A program made the position numbers and the translations under genes. From Botryosphaeria dothidea (lineage: Eukaryota; Ascomycota; Dothideomycetes; Botryosphaeriales; Botryosphaeriaceae): a stretch of DNA of 64,000 nt. Under the pieces are notes generated by a model that ran no database searches, had not been told where the DNA came from, and was given only the letters and a program-made list of their open reading frames with translations. Below, piece after piece: positions 1 through 12,297 of the stretch (positions are counted from its first letter, which is position 1; every line of letters starts with the position of its first letter). The stretch covers positions 4,464,001 to 4,528,000 of the forward strand of contig WWBZ02000022.1 of assembly GCA_011503125.2 (NCBI GenBank), in the 5' to 3' direction.

Positions 1-60
1 ATTCAGAATCGTGAGGGGAATCTGGAAAGTCTCGTAGCGTGCCGCAGCGGAGGAAAGATA

Positions 61-1609
61 TCAGCGCAGAGTCGCCGGACCTGGAATCTGGATTAGCCAT
101 TTTCGATCACACATGAGAATTCTCGTAACCCCACACCTAGTGCACTCCATAGAATCAGCTCCTTGTTCCAGCAGTAGCCGGCACATATCATAGCTGTAAT
201 TCTTTATGGCATGCTTTTGAAGTCAGTCGGAGCGCATTTCGACGAATCTTGACACGCGATGACGTACCTGAAGAAGCGAGTTGCCCTCTCCATCACGGTC
301 TTGGGGCGAACAGACTCCACTGCTGAACAATTCTCTCACGGCCAATAAATTCCTCTGTTGTATAGCGTGTATGACCGGAGAGTCAATCGAGACGACACCA
401 AACGTAGAGATCGACGGCGGTACAGGCATAGACGAATCAGCAGCCCGCATGAACGCAGCAGTAACCCCGGATATCCCAAATTCCATTTTAAGAACGAAAA
501 GCAACCGAAAGCCGTCTTGGTAGCGGTGTTTGGACCTGCGCCGCGGTTTTGAAGGGAAGGATAGTCGGATACGACCGACGGCGACCTCCTTATGGGTCTC
601 CACTTCCTTGCTTCTTGGAGTTGTTTCTTCATAAACAGGGATACGCAAGTCTAGGTTGCATTCTATCACAAACCTTTGTTTGGAAGAATGATAGCAGGCT
701 TGAATGGCTAATGGCTGATTTGGCCGGCTGGGACCGGTTTCCATCCGTCGTATTGGGGAGATGAAGTCAAGCTCTGGCGCGCCGAGCCGATAAGCATCTT
801 CCAACAACTTGTAGAAGCCGTCTTCTAAAGATCTTCGCGATGAATTGGGCGATATGCTGTTTTCACGGCACCTCAGGAGCGATACGATGTGCGGTTGGAC
901 GACGAATAGAGCCGTGGCGGCTTGCACTGCTGATCCTTTTTGAATGACGGAAAATGGGCTTCTCGAAAAGCTCATGTGAGCTCGGATATCGGAGATTTGG
1001 GAATCGACCTTGCTGCTGATGTAGTTGACGGAGGAGTCAAGCCTCGTTTGAATGCCAAGCTGTTCCTTGAGAGCATGGTTCACGTTGGTGATAGCTTTAT
1101 AGTTCATGAGGTCGCTGTGTCTGAGGCGGTAATCAGTAAAGCATCTTGCTACTCGAAACCATGCACACAGACCTTCCGATAGCGGATAATACGCTTGTTG
1201 CTAGTGAAATATGATTGTCGAAGCGTGAAGAGGTCTCCGTAATATCCAAACGTTTGAAAGGATACCGGAGAATCTTATACACTCGATGTAACGGCCTGTC
1301 TTGCTTCCGAATTGGCTTTCCAAGCAGAGATTGCAGCTTGAGAATGTCTTTGGTACTACGGTCTGCGATGCTATGCAGTAGGCGAAAACTGTTCTGGCTC
1401 TCATGAAAGAGAATAGCCCCACTGTAGGATTGTCGCAAGATAGATAACTGCTGCATCAAGGATTCAAACTGCGCTAGTTTTCCAAGAACCCACAGTAATT
1501 CTTCCGAAGCATTGGCCATAGCAGTGATAATGCTGTGCACCGTCCGAGCCACATTGATGGCGGCATCCACAGCCTTTATACCTGCAACTGCCGTGACAGG
1601 GTCACACAT
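61..1609 (-). CDS. STAND/NLR-type N-terminal domain protein with ankyrin-like C-terminus (3 exons)
   Basis: Three exons join in frame: 1609-1173, 1120-268 and 213-61, giving about 480 aa. The 52 and 54 bp introns start GTCTGT and GTACGT; the first has a CTGAT branch-like site before CTCAG. I start at MCDPVTAVAGIKAVDAAINV because this matches the hydrophobic helical start of the fungal N-terminal domain found on STAND/NACHT and ankyrin proteins; a longer ATG at 1708 is less likely. The C-terminal part holds ankyrin-like sequence (HAIQQRNLLAVRELFSSGV, then YDMCRLLLEQGAD). The family is linked to signalling and allorecognition; no catalytic domain is seen. The 3' end is uncertain. After the second ankyrin-like unit the frame stops at 61-63, but another frame (ALISFLRCGTLRDFPD) runs to the window edge, so a further intron or a frameshift may exist. 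The next gene upstream is the broken HET gene, on the same strand. Confidence 0.65.
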
Positions 1610-2603
1610 GTCGAATAATTCTGGAGTGATTTTTGACCGCCTGAATGATTTCAGATTGAAAGTGAAATGAGGGTTTAAACAATATCGACCTAGGGATGAA
1701 TGTGGCAAGTGCCATGATTTGGAAAGCTACAAGACATATGGTCCCCTAATATTGTCAACCCTTTCGCCCCAAAAACGAGAGACGAACTTGGTGCTACTAA
1801 TAGAAGACGTGTGACAGCTGAAAAATGCTGGTTTGAATGTCATTGGATGGCTGACGAAGCTCGTTTAGAACCAACCGCAGATGTGGGGCCAATAAATTAA
1901 GACATTTTTGGTTTCTCCCACGGCTTCCTCATTGGCGGTGAGCTAAATCGGAGTGATGCAGTAACCTGGTTCGAATTTTCCCTATTTGGAGCTGAAAGGG
2001 TGAAAGCAGAAAATATCGCGTCCAATCGTTGTTCGGAGAATATTTCAAAAACCGGTGTATGGCACGTTACCGAGCCATATGCCTTGACATAAGCACTACT
2101 GTCGTGTAAGTATCGGTGCGTTCGCTCAACGCACTAGGCTGAAAAATGGGGGCGGATGCATTGCCTTGCTAATTCACATAGATAGCACTCCTGTTTCTCT
2201 GGGCATGGATACCAAAGCAATAGCCTATTGTTTATTTTGTAAAGTCGTTAACGGGAAATCCGCCTCTGGTTTAGACTACCCTCCTATGCGGGTCTCGGGT
2301 TCCTATACATCATTTTCCAAGACAGGACTAGCCCTCGCTAGAGCTCGACAAAGTGGTTCCCGCAGTACAACGTTCATTATTTAATGGAACTTAAGCTTAG
2401 TAGTTGCTAGTTCACACTTTCGAGGTTCAATGACCACCCACCATCACGAAGCTACAGAAGCTACCTCCGCGTTAGAATAGACGGTTACGGCGTCAACAGC
2501 AAAACCAACAATTTAGCTAGCGCCGCGTTGTTTTTTGGGGATAATGTGCCTTAACTAAGAGATCAACGAAGACTTTAAGGAGAACTACCCTTGTATATGA
2601 CTC
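1610..2603. other. Intergenic, no gene seen
   Basis: Between the ankyrin/STAND gene start and the 3' end of the HET pseudogene. Only short reading frames without recognisable domains occur (for example 2166-2384). Base use is normal with CA/TG present, so this is not RIP-affected repeat. Confidence 0.5.
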
Positions 2604-4502
2604 TCAACATATAGTGATTACTTCGATTGGTTGATCGTCTTCCATAGCTTCCCCGTCCATGATTCCATGCGCGTAGGCTTCTCCAATAAGCCGTAGTCTA
2701 CCGTGGGTACCCGGACGAAAAATGTATGGAACATGTGCCCCAATGAGTACGTAGAGAAGGTCCCCCGGTGCCATTCTACAGGGTCCAATCCCGAAATGAC
2801 CTTTCGATGTACAAAACGGCCGTCTACCATAGGCAATATCCTGTAACTGATAGACGTAATCCCCCAGTCCCAACGAGACGAATATTTGTGTATTTGCAGC
2901 GCTCAAATCCAGACTTCTCAATGAGCTATGTACTTTTTCAAGTCCCTGTTCAGACAGCCTAGGCTTCTCGTTTCCCTGTCTGATCTCCTGATCTGCCACT
3001 GCAGTGCGCCAGACGGCCCTCAGGTGATCAGGCTCAACAGGGCCTGTATTTGGGTAAGAAAGTTCCCTTAGCTCTTGCAGCCACCTTCCAAAAGCCTTGG
3101 GCTCCCACGTAGTCCCCACACGCTTCACTTCGTCAACAAACTTGGCCCGCAATAGCAGGGACGTAGGAGACGCTTGCGTAAATTCACAGGATACGCATAT
3201 ATCGTGAATATCTCCAGAAGCGCTGAACTTGGGTTGTAGAACGGTTTTTACGGGTAATGCTTCTCGATTCATTGCTCTTTGCTGAAAAGGAACCCTGTAG
3301 CTGATCCTGGTGAAGTCAGGAACTCAGGAGGGAAGCTCCGGAATATCTTTGTCGACTTCGCAGAGTGAGAAAACGTCAAAAAATCCGTCTCTGACCAAAG
3401 ATAGTGTGGTCTCAAGATACACCTCCTTGCAGGATTTCCGATAATCCGGGTAGAGACCGAATGCTACCGCGTCCGCAGCAAAGCTTAGGAGCGCGAAAAC
3501 TTTGTCTCGAGGGTCCGTTGCTTGGAAGTATCGGAGGGTCCGGATTGAGTATATCAGTGGGAAAGGCCCCGCAGCCCTTCGAACCTTGAGGATATTGACA
3601 GGGTTACGCGTGTCGATGGAGGTTGATGTAAGTCCCGAATTGGTTGGTTGTGGGTGTTGCGCTGACTTGAAGTGCTGGTATTGTCCGAAATTCCTCAGTA
3701 GTCTCAATGAGTAATGAAGGAGTTCTTCCGATACGGCCATGTCTCCGCACACAAATTGTACGCATTTTCCGTGTACTAATTCTTGGGCTACCCAAACCCG
3801 GCTCCAATAGGCCCGACTGAAGAGTTTGGACAAGGCCATTCCGACACTGTTGTTGCCATGACTTCCCGACGACAGCTGCGTAGTGATGTCCCGAAGGAAT
3901 TCTTCAAGGCCATCGTGGGGTAGTTTGTCTGGATCCGACTCGAATGTCTGTAGGAGTCGGCGGAGTCGCAATTCCGGCTTCGTTCCAATGCCGAAGCTGT
4001 GAGCAAGGGAACCATAACGCTGGATCCAGTGCATGGCGACATCGCTATTTTCTGCAGTCGGACCTAGCCAAGTTATCACAGACATCGCCTGTGAATAAAT
4101 TTGCTGCATTTGCCGCACTTGTTCTGTTTTCTCCACTTCATCGTCCTGATCAATACAAAGAGCGTCAATCCAGAGTGTCAGCGGCTCATCCTCTGGCGTC
4201 AAATGAATAAGCGCAACTTCGAGACTTTTCGTGACATAGAAAGGAGCCTCGCCGACGAAAATGTGACCCTTTTGACTTGCATCACCCCAGGTGTAAGAAA
4301 GCGCGAAATAAGGAGGCGGCTGATCCAGGGAGACGTGAGAGATGGCACAGGAGACGGAGACTTCGTCCTCAGAAGCGCCAGCGTTTGAAAATCGTTCAGT
4401 TGACGTCCTCTTGGACGGGACACGAGTGCTTCTGGGTAGAAGATGGATGAGTCGGATCCTCCTTTTGTCAGGGGTCAACGCCCGATACATGAAGTACGAC
4501 AT
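2604..4502 (-). pseudogene. HET (heterokaryon incompatibility) domain gene with one in-frame nonsense codon
   Basis: A single frame of 633 codons runs from ATG at 4502 to a stop at 2604, broken once by TGA at 3326-3324 (codon 393). Residues about 60-245 are a HET domain: YFALSYTWGDAS, LWIDALCIDQDD, QMQQIYSQAMSVITWLGP and FSRAYWSRVWVAQEL. After it come RYFQATDPRDKVFALLS and YPDYRKSCKEVYLETT, as usual in HET proteins. The stop falls exactly where the family has the Trp of an LPSWVPDF-type motif: the frame reads ELPS, stop, VPDFT. The C-terminal half (GIGPCRMAPGDLLYVLIGA, the conserved late-HET motif) continues open for 240 codons. HET proteins trigger cell death in fungal non-self recognition. 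Either this is a recent null allele, or the truncated 392 aa product, which keeps the HET domain, is made. An intron removing the TGA looks unlikely because the frame reads through it without shift. Confidence 0.85.
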
Positions 4503-4721
4503 GGTCAGAAAGCGGGGCGAGATGGTGCAGAGTCTAAATTCTTTTTATGGCATCGGTTTCTTGAAATACGGGCTCGGTCGCATGATTTGCCCCACTATAG
4601 CCCGAGCAGGCTGTGCCGCCTCGTGACTGAACCTTACAAAAAGTGAACATATTTGCCTGGGCCAGAATGATACTATTAGCAACAAAAAGCCGGTATTCGT
4701 AGTAAGATTTACCCATTAAAA

Positions 4722-4736
4722 TGACATCACATATAG
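4722..4736. repeat. Left target-site duplication of the retrotransposon island
   Basis: TGACATCACATATAG occurs here and again at 32016-32030, immediately outside the two ends of the island. A 15 bp duplication is typical for non-LTR (target-primed) insertion. Confidence 0.85.
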
Positions 4737-6086
4737 ATAGATAAATTCATTTCTTCCCGATATAGCTCCCTTACGGGTCTATGCGGGGCTGGCTATCTAT
4801 AGTTATTTTACTCGAGGGGGAAAACCTTATCGCCTAGCAAAAACCCCTCCTTTCTATCTAGGCCTGTTTATCCCTACTAGTTCTATTTTTCCTTCTTACC
4901 GGTAGCGGCTGCTATAGCAGCCCTATATTCGCCTACTAGCCCTACCCCTTTAGTCCTTATCCTCGTAGTTATCCGGGTCCTAGTATTCCCGGTGGTCCTC
5001 CTAGTTCCTCTTCCTAGTTATCCTCCTAGATTAGTTCCCTAGCTAGACTAAACTAACTAAGCAGCCCTAGGCGTAGGAACCAGCCTATTACTACTTTAAT
5101 CCTCTTCTTTATTAAGAGAAGGGAGTAGTAGTCCGTGGTCTCTACCCTTTAGAGTATCTATATCCTATTCTATTAGAAGTAGGGGTAGAAGAGGAGGATA
5201 TACTTTAGGATTTATCTATACTAGCCGTATAGATAGGCAGGACTAGGATATCCTAGCACCTTACGCCTTAAGAGGAAGTCCTTTAGTCTAATATACTCTA
5301 TACTTAGTAGAATAGCGAGTATACTCTATAGCTTAGATAGTTCGCTATAGATTTATCTAATTTTTAGGTTCTACTATATACTTTAGGCTACTAGCTTATC
5401 TTATCTTCCCTAGCTAGTAGACTTTATCTATCTCTTCTTCTACTTATTCCTATATACTATACGTAGCTTCGTTCGCTCCGGAAGACTCTAGTAGATAGAG
5501 AAGTAGTAGTTAAGAAGTAAGTTTACCTTTTTTCTAAGTAGGGTTCTTCTAATAGGGCTAGTAGCGCCTCTAGTACTTAGAGTAGCCCGAGCTATCTATT
5601 TAATACTCTAGTAAGTTTCCTCTACTACTACCGCGACTAGGCTATTTCTAGCTCTAATAGCCTAGGCTAGTACTAGTTCGTCTAGATATAGTAAAAGTAG
5701 GGGAATCCCTATCTTATACTCTAAGATTTATATACTAGTTAACTTATACGCCCCTAAGATAGTACGTAGGTACTAGTTTTAGATCTTCTTTAGTAGCTAG
5801 ATAGTTATTTTTCTCTATTCTAGAATTCCCTCTAGGGTATACTATACTCTATAGCCGTAGGTAAAGACTAGCCTTACTACGGCCGTATAGATATAACGGG
5901 CTTTAGTAAATAAGGCTCCCTAGGTAGATGCTACGAGTCTAGAGAGAGATATATACTATTTAATTATCTTAGCTCCTATTTTCCTAATATAGGGTTCCTA
6001 TCTAAGCTTATTATCTACGTAGACTTCTAGAATCTTAATTATAGGCTCTAGGTATCTAGTAAATCTAGGGATACGGATCCCTGCTA
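4737..6086 (-). mobile_element. Outer Tad1-like LINE, 3' portion (RIP-mutated)
   Basis: The reverse complement matches the 3' third of the full-length LINE at 6102-12093, covering the end of the RT, the RNase H region and the 3' UTR. Its 3' end is the AT-rich run next to the left TSD and carries a short TATC-type tail (TTTATCTATCTAT on the minus strand) instead of poly(A). Trp codons are TAG throughout and no long frame survives. It is interrupted at 6087-6101 by insertion of the second LINE; the outer element resumes at 12109. Confidence 0.8.
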
Positions 6087-6101
6087 CTATATTAAATCTC
6101 C
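6087..6101. repeat. Left TSD of the inner LINE
   Basis: CTATATTAAATCTCC here is repeated at 12094-12108, bracketing the inner LINE. Part of the left edge is shared with the element's TATC tail, so the true TSD is 13-15 bp. Confidence 0.8.
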
Positions 6102-9100
6102 GGCCGCGAAATCCTACTACACGCGTCCTCGTCGCCGCGGCTAGTAATATCTATTAGAGGAGAGTCTCTAATAGGTAGCTAAGTGTAGAGGTAATAATTA
6201 GTAGTCTATAACACGCTATTGCAGGCTATTAGGGTGCGGCTTCGACGCGATAAAAATTTTTTATCGACGCGCCGACCGCGACTATAACTACGCTGCCTAC
6301 TACCTCCGCTTAGGTAACGCGACTATCTATCTAGGGAGGCCTATCGAGGAAAACTAGGATACGAAAACTACCCGACGTACGACTACCTAGCTCGCAGCTA
6401 GGCCCGACGCTAGCTTATCTAGCTAGCCGATATAGACGCGCCCTAGGCGTATAATAGGATATCCTTAGGCTTATACCGGCTCTAAGATCGCTAAGAACGC
6501 GGCGAGGGCGTAGGGGAACCTCTTTTCTAAGAACTTATTAAGACTAACGTGTTATAGACCCTCGGTACGAAACCTATTAAGGCCTCGAGGCCTCCGACCG
6601 CGAAGCCCTTATTAAGGCCTAACCTCGAGAACTCGTTAAGGCCTCTCTAAGAGAGCCGATCCGGTACGTATATAGGAGACCTAATAGAGGGTCTTAATAG
6701 GCGTGGTACTCGCAACCTAGCACGATGCGACCGGTCGGCTCGACGAGACGGAAATATAGGCAAGCTCTAGGGAAGGGAAATATAGGCTAGCTTCGACGGC
6801 CCTTAGCGAATCTATTAAGCGGGCGTCTAGGCGACTTAACGGAGGGTCTTAATAGGCGTAGAGCACGTAACCTATAACGATAATATAGGCTAGCGGTAAG
6901 GAGAGGCTCTCGAGGAGTTATAGGCTAGTCGCGCAGAGACTTAATACGTTAGAAATATAGGCTAGCTTAGAATAAGAGGGGATATAAGCTTAGTTAGTAG
7001 GAGCGGGTAGAGTAGGTCGCCCGGCGTAGGATCTAGTCCGTTACCCCTTCTATAAGACACGGTCGGCCTATTATAGGGAGACCCTTATAGGTAACGCGAA
7101 ACGGGGACCTAGTAAGTATAGGGTATTACGCCCCTATACGATATCTAGGCTACCCGCGGGGCGTAGTACGTAGTAGCTACTACTAGCTCCGAGGACCTTA
7201 CTCCTTCGCTAGGCTCTAATCCTTAGTATATCTAGATAGTAGGCAGGATTACGTCCTAGCCGGAGAGACTACTACGTGGCTCGAGAGAACGAATACGCGT
7301 ATCGGTATATATAGAGACGGGACTATTCGCCTCTAAACCAACGCTAAAGTAAACGAGAATAAATAACTAGGAGCTTTTAGGATAGAGCGCCGGCGATATA
7401 TACTTAAGAAGTAAATAGGGATTACTTAGATAGAAGGGGTTTAGCCCGGCCTTAACTATAGAGGCCGTAATAAGAAGCGGCTAAAAACTAGGATAGGGGC
7501 CTAGATAGACCTTTAGGAGACTAGAGGTTATAGGTATGTCGAATCCTACTATAACTTTATATATAGATATAATTATATAATTTCCTGCTAGGTAGGAAAA
7601 AGCTAGGCGTATAAGAAAGTACTTGCTGCTAAGAAGCTCCTAAGTAGAGACGTTAGGATCTTTATACCGGATAAAGTAACTAGAATAGTCCTTCTCTAGG
7701 ACTAGGAATAGACTATAGAACTAGAAAAAGAAGTTAGGCCTAACTAGTAGCTATACTTAGTACTAGTATATAACGTCCCTCGAGAAGGAATCGATACTAT
7801 AGACCCCTAAGCTATCTAAACTATTTAGAAGTAGAACCTATCTCTATACCTAGGACTACGTATTAGTAAGCTAGTCTAGCTAAAGAGGAAGCTCCTAGAG
7901 GAGAAAACTTACTTAGCTATTATCCTTAGTACTATAAACTCCGAAACTACTAACTAGATTATTAATAAGGGGCTTATTATTAACTTTACTATCTATATAG
8001 CGTAGTACTATAATATAGCCTTTATAGTAACCTAGTATTTTAAGTACTAGGCCTACGGTTATATTACTAACTACTATAAAAAGAAGAAAAAGTATAGATA
8101 GTACGGTAAGATATATAATACTAGGGACTACCCTAAGGAAAGCACGTAGTACGTAAACTACTCCTAAAGGTATATAGCCTAGAGTAACGCCTACCTAATA
8201 CGTAGAGCCTACTATACTAAGGCCGCCTAGGCCCGCCTAGTAGTACTAGAAAGGTACCGGGAAGGACCTCTAATAACTAAGACACAGCCCTAAACTAACT
8301 AGCTAACGGTCGGACTAAAGAAGAGGATTAGAGAGAAGGAGCCGGTTAAGAGGGGACTAGGTAGGCTAAGAGACTTAAGCCGCCCCCCGCCTCCTAACTA
8401 AATAAGGTTTACTAGACTTAATAGCTTACAACACGCCTTAGAGAAGCCCGCGGGAACTCCCTCCTTATAGCCTACACTACTAGCCCCCTCGTAGCCGGAC
8501 CTAGAGATAGAAGGAAGTTAATATTAGATATAGGCTCTCTCTCTATCGTATAGTATAACGTCTATAAGAGTAAGAATAGGGTAATACTCCCGCTCTTTAA
8601 GGAAGTAGACCTAAAGATCTACTATATCCTAGCTATCTAGGAACCTTAGAGAAACCCGAGGGTTAAGATAATAGTAAGACACCCTACCTACTATATAGTT
8701 TTTCCCTAGGAGGAAGTAGTAAGAACCTGCTTCTTTATAAGTAAGGCTATTAGCCCCGACTCCTAGTAAGCAATAGTCTATTTACTAGATCTTATTATAC
8801 TATCCCTTATTACTAGGATATATATAATCTATATCTATAACTACTATAACCCCCTACTAGCCTCCTATACTAGTACGGCTCTAGAAACCTTAGCGCTTCT
8901 CCTAGAAGCCCTTAGAAAACTAGGGAAGTATATCCTACTAGGGGACTTTAACCTTTACTATCCTATCTAGAGAGGCATTACCTCCTCTATATACTATACT
9001 CTTATAGACGACCTTATTAAAATAGCTACGATAGCTAGCCTTAACCTAGCCCTTCTAAGAGGTACTATTACTAGGAGAGAGGGTAGTAGCGAGAGTACCT

Positions 9101-12093
9101 TAGACCTTATCTTTACTATACGGTAGCTAGAAGAGAGGATCCTTAGCTATAGAGTTAGTTAGGAGCTCGAATCCTCCTTAGACCACCTACCTATCCTTAC
9201 TATACTTAATATCTCTCCTACCCCTATAGAATTACGTCCTCTAAGGCCCTAGTAGAAAAAAGTAGACTAGAATAGAACTAATTAGGTACTCTAAATAAAG
9301 CTCGAATACCTTAGAGCAGCCCCTCTTAATACGAAAGCAGACCTAGACTATTTTACGGAACTACTCTAGGAGGTTATCTAAAGAATAATCTAGGAAACTA
9401 TCCTAGTAGCGAGACCCTCGCCCTAGGCCTCTATATAATAGACAAAGAAGTATTCGGACCTAGTATACTAGGCGAGAGTAGCTAGAAGGAAATAGATAGC
9501 TATAGGGAGGGAGGAGGACTAGGTAGTATACTAAACTATTGCTAATAGCAAGAAGAGGTAGATTAGAAGGGATAGAATAAAAGTATAGCGTAGAATAGTA
9601 GCTAAGATTACTTTAGACCTATCTATACTCTAGAAGCTCTTAAAGTAGGTAAGAATAAGGGTACTAGAGCCTCCAGCCCTACCTTAGTTCCTACCCCTCT
9701 AGGGAGCAGATGGATAACTACGCTACGATAATCCGGCTAAGGCAGAAATCCTTACTAACTAGTTCTTTCCCCCTCCTAGGGCTACCGACCTCTTAGATTT
9801 AGATAGGTGTATATACCTAGAGCTAGTAGAGATCCCTTAAGACCTTACTAAAGAGCAGGTCCTCTATACTATTAAGAAGCTCCCCCTAGATAAGGTACTA
9901 GGCCTAGATAAGATTATTAATAGGTTCCTAAAGTAGTGCGCTTAGATACTAAGCGGACTACTTACTAGGCTCTTCTAGGAATGCCTCGCACTTATATACC
10001 ACCCTAGGTAGTTTAAAAGCTCTATTACCGTAGTCCTAAGGAAACTATAGAGGGATAACTATACTAAAGCCAAATTATTTAGGCCGATTACCCTACTTAA
10101 TACGCTAGGGAAGCTACTTAAGAGGATTATAGTAGATAGAATCTCCCAAGCTACTAAAGTATACGGCCTACTCCCTAATATATAGATAGGAGCTAGGAGA
10201 AACAGGTCCGTAGTAGCAGCTCTCGACCTACTTATAGAATAGATCTATACTATCTAGGTATAAGATCTAGGGCTGGTAGCTTTAGTCCTTAGCCTAGATA
10301 TCTCGGGAGTATATAACTACGTATCTTATAGAAGGCTTCTCTATAATATAAGGATGGCAAAACTCCTAAAATAGGTAGAAAGATTTACTCGATCCTTTCT
10401 ATAGGACCGTACCACTTAGCTATCCTTCGGAGACTTTACTAGTCTACTAATCTAGACCTTAACCGGGATTCCCTAGGGATCCTTACTATCTCCGATCCTC
10501 TACCTATTCTTTGCCTCTAACCTACTTATATAGCTACGTAGGAGTAATACCTTCCCCCTTAGATTCGTCGATAATACTAATATTCTAACCTTTAGTAGAT
10601 CTATAGAATAAAACTATAGGATACTAGAGGGCGTATATTAAATTTACGAGCGCTAGGTAGCTACCTACGGGTTAGCTTTCTCGCCTAATAAGTATTACCT
10701 TATTTATTTTATAAGAAAACTAAGAAGATTTAATATAGTAGCAGAGATCCGTATCCCTAGATTTACTAGATACCTAGAGCCTATAATTAAGATTCTAGGA
10801 GTCCACGTAGATAATAAGCTTAGATAGGAACCCTATATTAGGAAAACAGGAGCTAAGGTAATTAAATAGTATATATCTCTCTCTAGACTCGCAGCATCTA
10901 CCTAGGGAGCTTTATTTACTAAAGCCCGCTATATCTATATAGCTATAGTAAGACTAGTTATAATCTACGGCTATAGAGTATAGCACGTCCTAGAGGAAAC
11001 CCTAGGGTAGAGAAAGATAGCTACTCAGCCACTGCAGAAGATCCAAAACTAGTACCTACGTACTATCTTAGGGGTATATAAGTTAACCAGCATATAAACT
11101 TTAGAGCACGAGACGGGGATTTCCCTACTCTTACTCTACCTAGACGAACTAGCGCTAGCCTAGACTATTAGATCTAGGGATAGCCTAGTAGCAATAGTAG
11201 TAGAGGATACTTGCTAGAGCATTAAAGAGATAGCCCGGGCTATACTAGGTATTAGAGGTATAGCCGGCCCAGCTAGAAGAACTCTACTTAGAGAAAGAGC
11301 AATAGCCCTCCTTAACTACTACCCCCCTACCTACTAGAGTCTTCCGGAGCGAATAAGACTACGTATAGTATATAGGAATAAGTAGAAGAAGAGATAGATA
11401 AAGTTTACTAGCTAAGGAAGGCAAGATAAGCTAGTAGCCTAAAGTATATAGTAGAACCTAAAGATTCGATAAATTTACAGCGAACTATCTAAGCTATAAA
11501 GTATACTCGCCACTCTACTACGTACTAAGTATATTAGACTAGAGGACTTCCTCTCTAGGCGCAAGGTGCTAGGATACCCTAGCCCTATCTATCTATACGG
11601 CTAGTATAGATAAACCCTAAAGTATATCCTTCTCTTCTACCCCTACTTCTAATAGGGTAGAGTATAGATACTCTAAAGAGTAGGGACTACGGACTACTAT
11701 TCCCTCCTCTTAACGAAGAAGGGAATTAAAGTAGTAATAGACTAGTTCTTACGCCTAGGGCTACTTAAGTAATTTAGCCTAGTAAGGAAACTAATCTAGA
11801 AGGATAACTAGGAAGAGAAACTAGGAGGACTACTAGGACCACTAGGATCCGGATAACTACGAGGATAAGGACTAAAGGGATAGATTTAGTAGGTAAATAT
11901 AGGGCTGCTATAGCAGCCGCTACTAGTAAGAAGGAAAAATAAGAACTAGTATAGAATAGTATGCCTAGAGAGAGAGGAGGGGTTTTTACTAGGCGAAAAG
12001 GTTTTCCCCCTCGTATAAAATAACTATAGATAGCTAGCCCCGCATAGACCCGTAAGGGAGCTATATCGGGAAGAAATAAATTTATCTATCTAT
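6102..12093 (+). mobile_element. Inner full-length Tad1-like LINE, about 6.0 kb, RIP-inactivated
   Basis: From 5' to 3': a long CpG-rich 5' region to about 7300 with repeated AAATATAGGCTAGC-type motifs; an ORF1-like region (about 7350-8300); and an ORF2 region (about 8500-11600). ORF2 parts readable through the TAG stops: an endonuclease with GDFN at 8941-8952 followed by a YYPI-stop remnant of an HHPxW-like motif, then TLDLIF (near 9094) and DHLPIL (near 9180). The reverse transcriptase has a PITLLNTLGK motif (near 10087) and FVDNTNIL at 10564-10587, where the family has FADD/FVDD. The 3' end is CGGGAAGAAATAAATTTATC plus a TATC tail. It is flanked by a 13-15 bp TSD. It inserted into the outer LINE of the same family, in the opposite orientation. 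It cannot encode protein: no ATG-started frame of 60 codons remains. Confidence 0.85.
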
Positions 12094-12108
12094 CTATATT
12101 AAATCTCC
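12094..12108. repeat. Right TSD of the inner LINE
   Basis: CTATATTAAATCTCC, the second copy of 6087-6101, directly after the TATC tail of the inner LINE. Confidence 0.8.
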
Positions 12109-12297
12109 TTAGTTTCCTTATAAAATAAATAAGATAATACTTATCGGGCGAGAAAGCTAACCTATAGGTAGCTACCTAGTACTCGTAAATTTAATATACT
12201 CCCTCTAGTATCCTATAGTTCTATTCTATAGATCTACTAAAGGTTAGAATATTAGTATTATCGACGAATCTAAGAAAGAAGGTATTACCTCTACGTA
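12109..12297 (-). mobile_element. Outer LINE, continuation (RT region)
   Basis: The reverse complement matches inner-LINE positions about 10550-10730, including the RT active-site segment (GATAATACTAATATTCTAAC on the minus strand, again Asp-Asn instead of Asp-Asp). Homology stops at about 12297, where gypsy sequence starts abruptly (see findings). Confidence 0.7.

Noticed and set aside
3324..3326. RIP spreading from the island as cause of the HET nonsense codon
   Set aside because: The change is not in CpA/TpG context, and the rest of the HET gene has normal CA/TG content.
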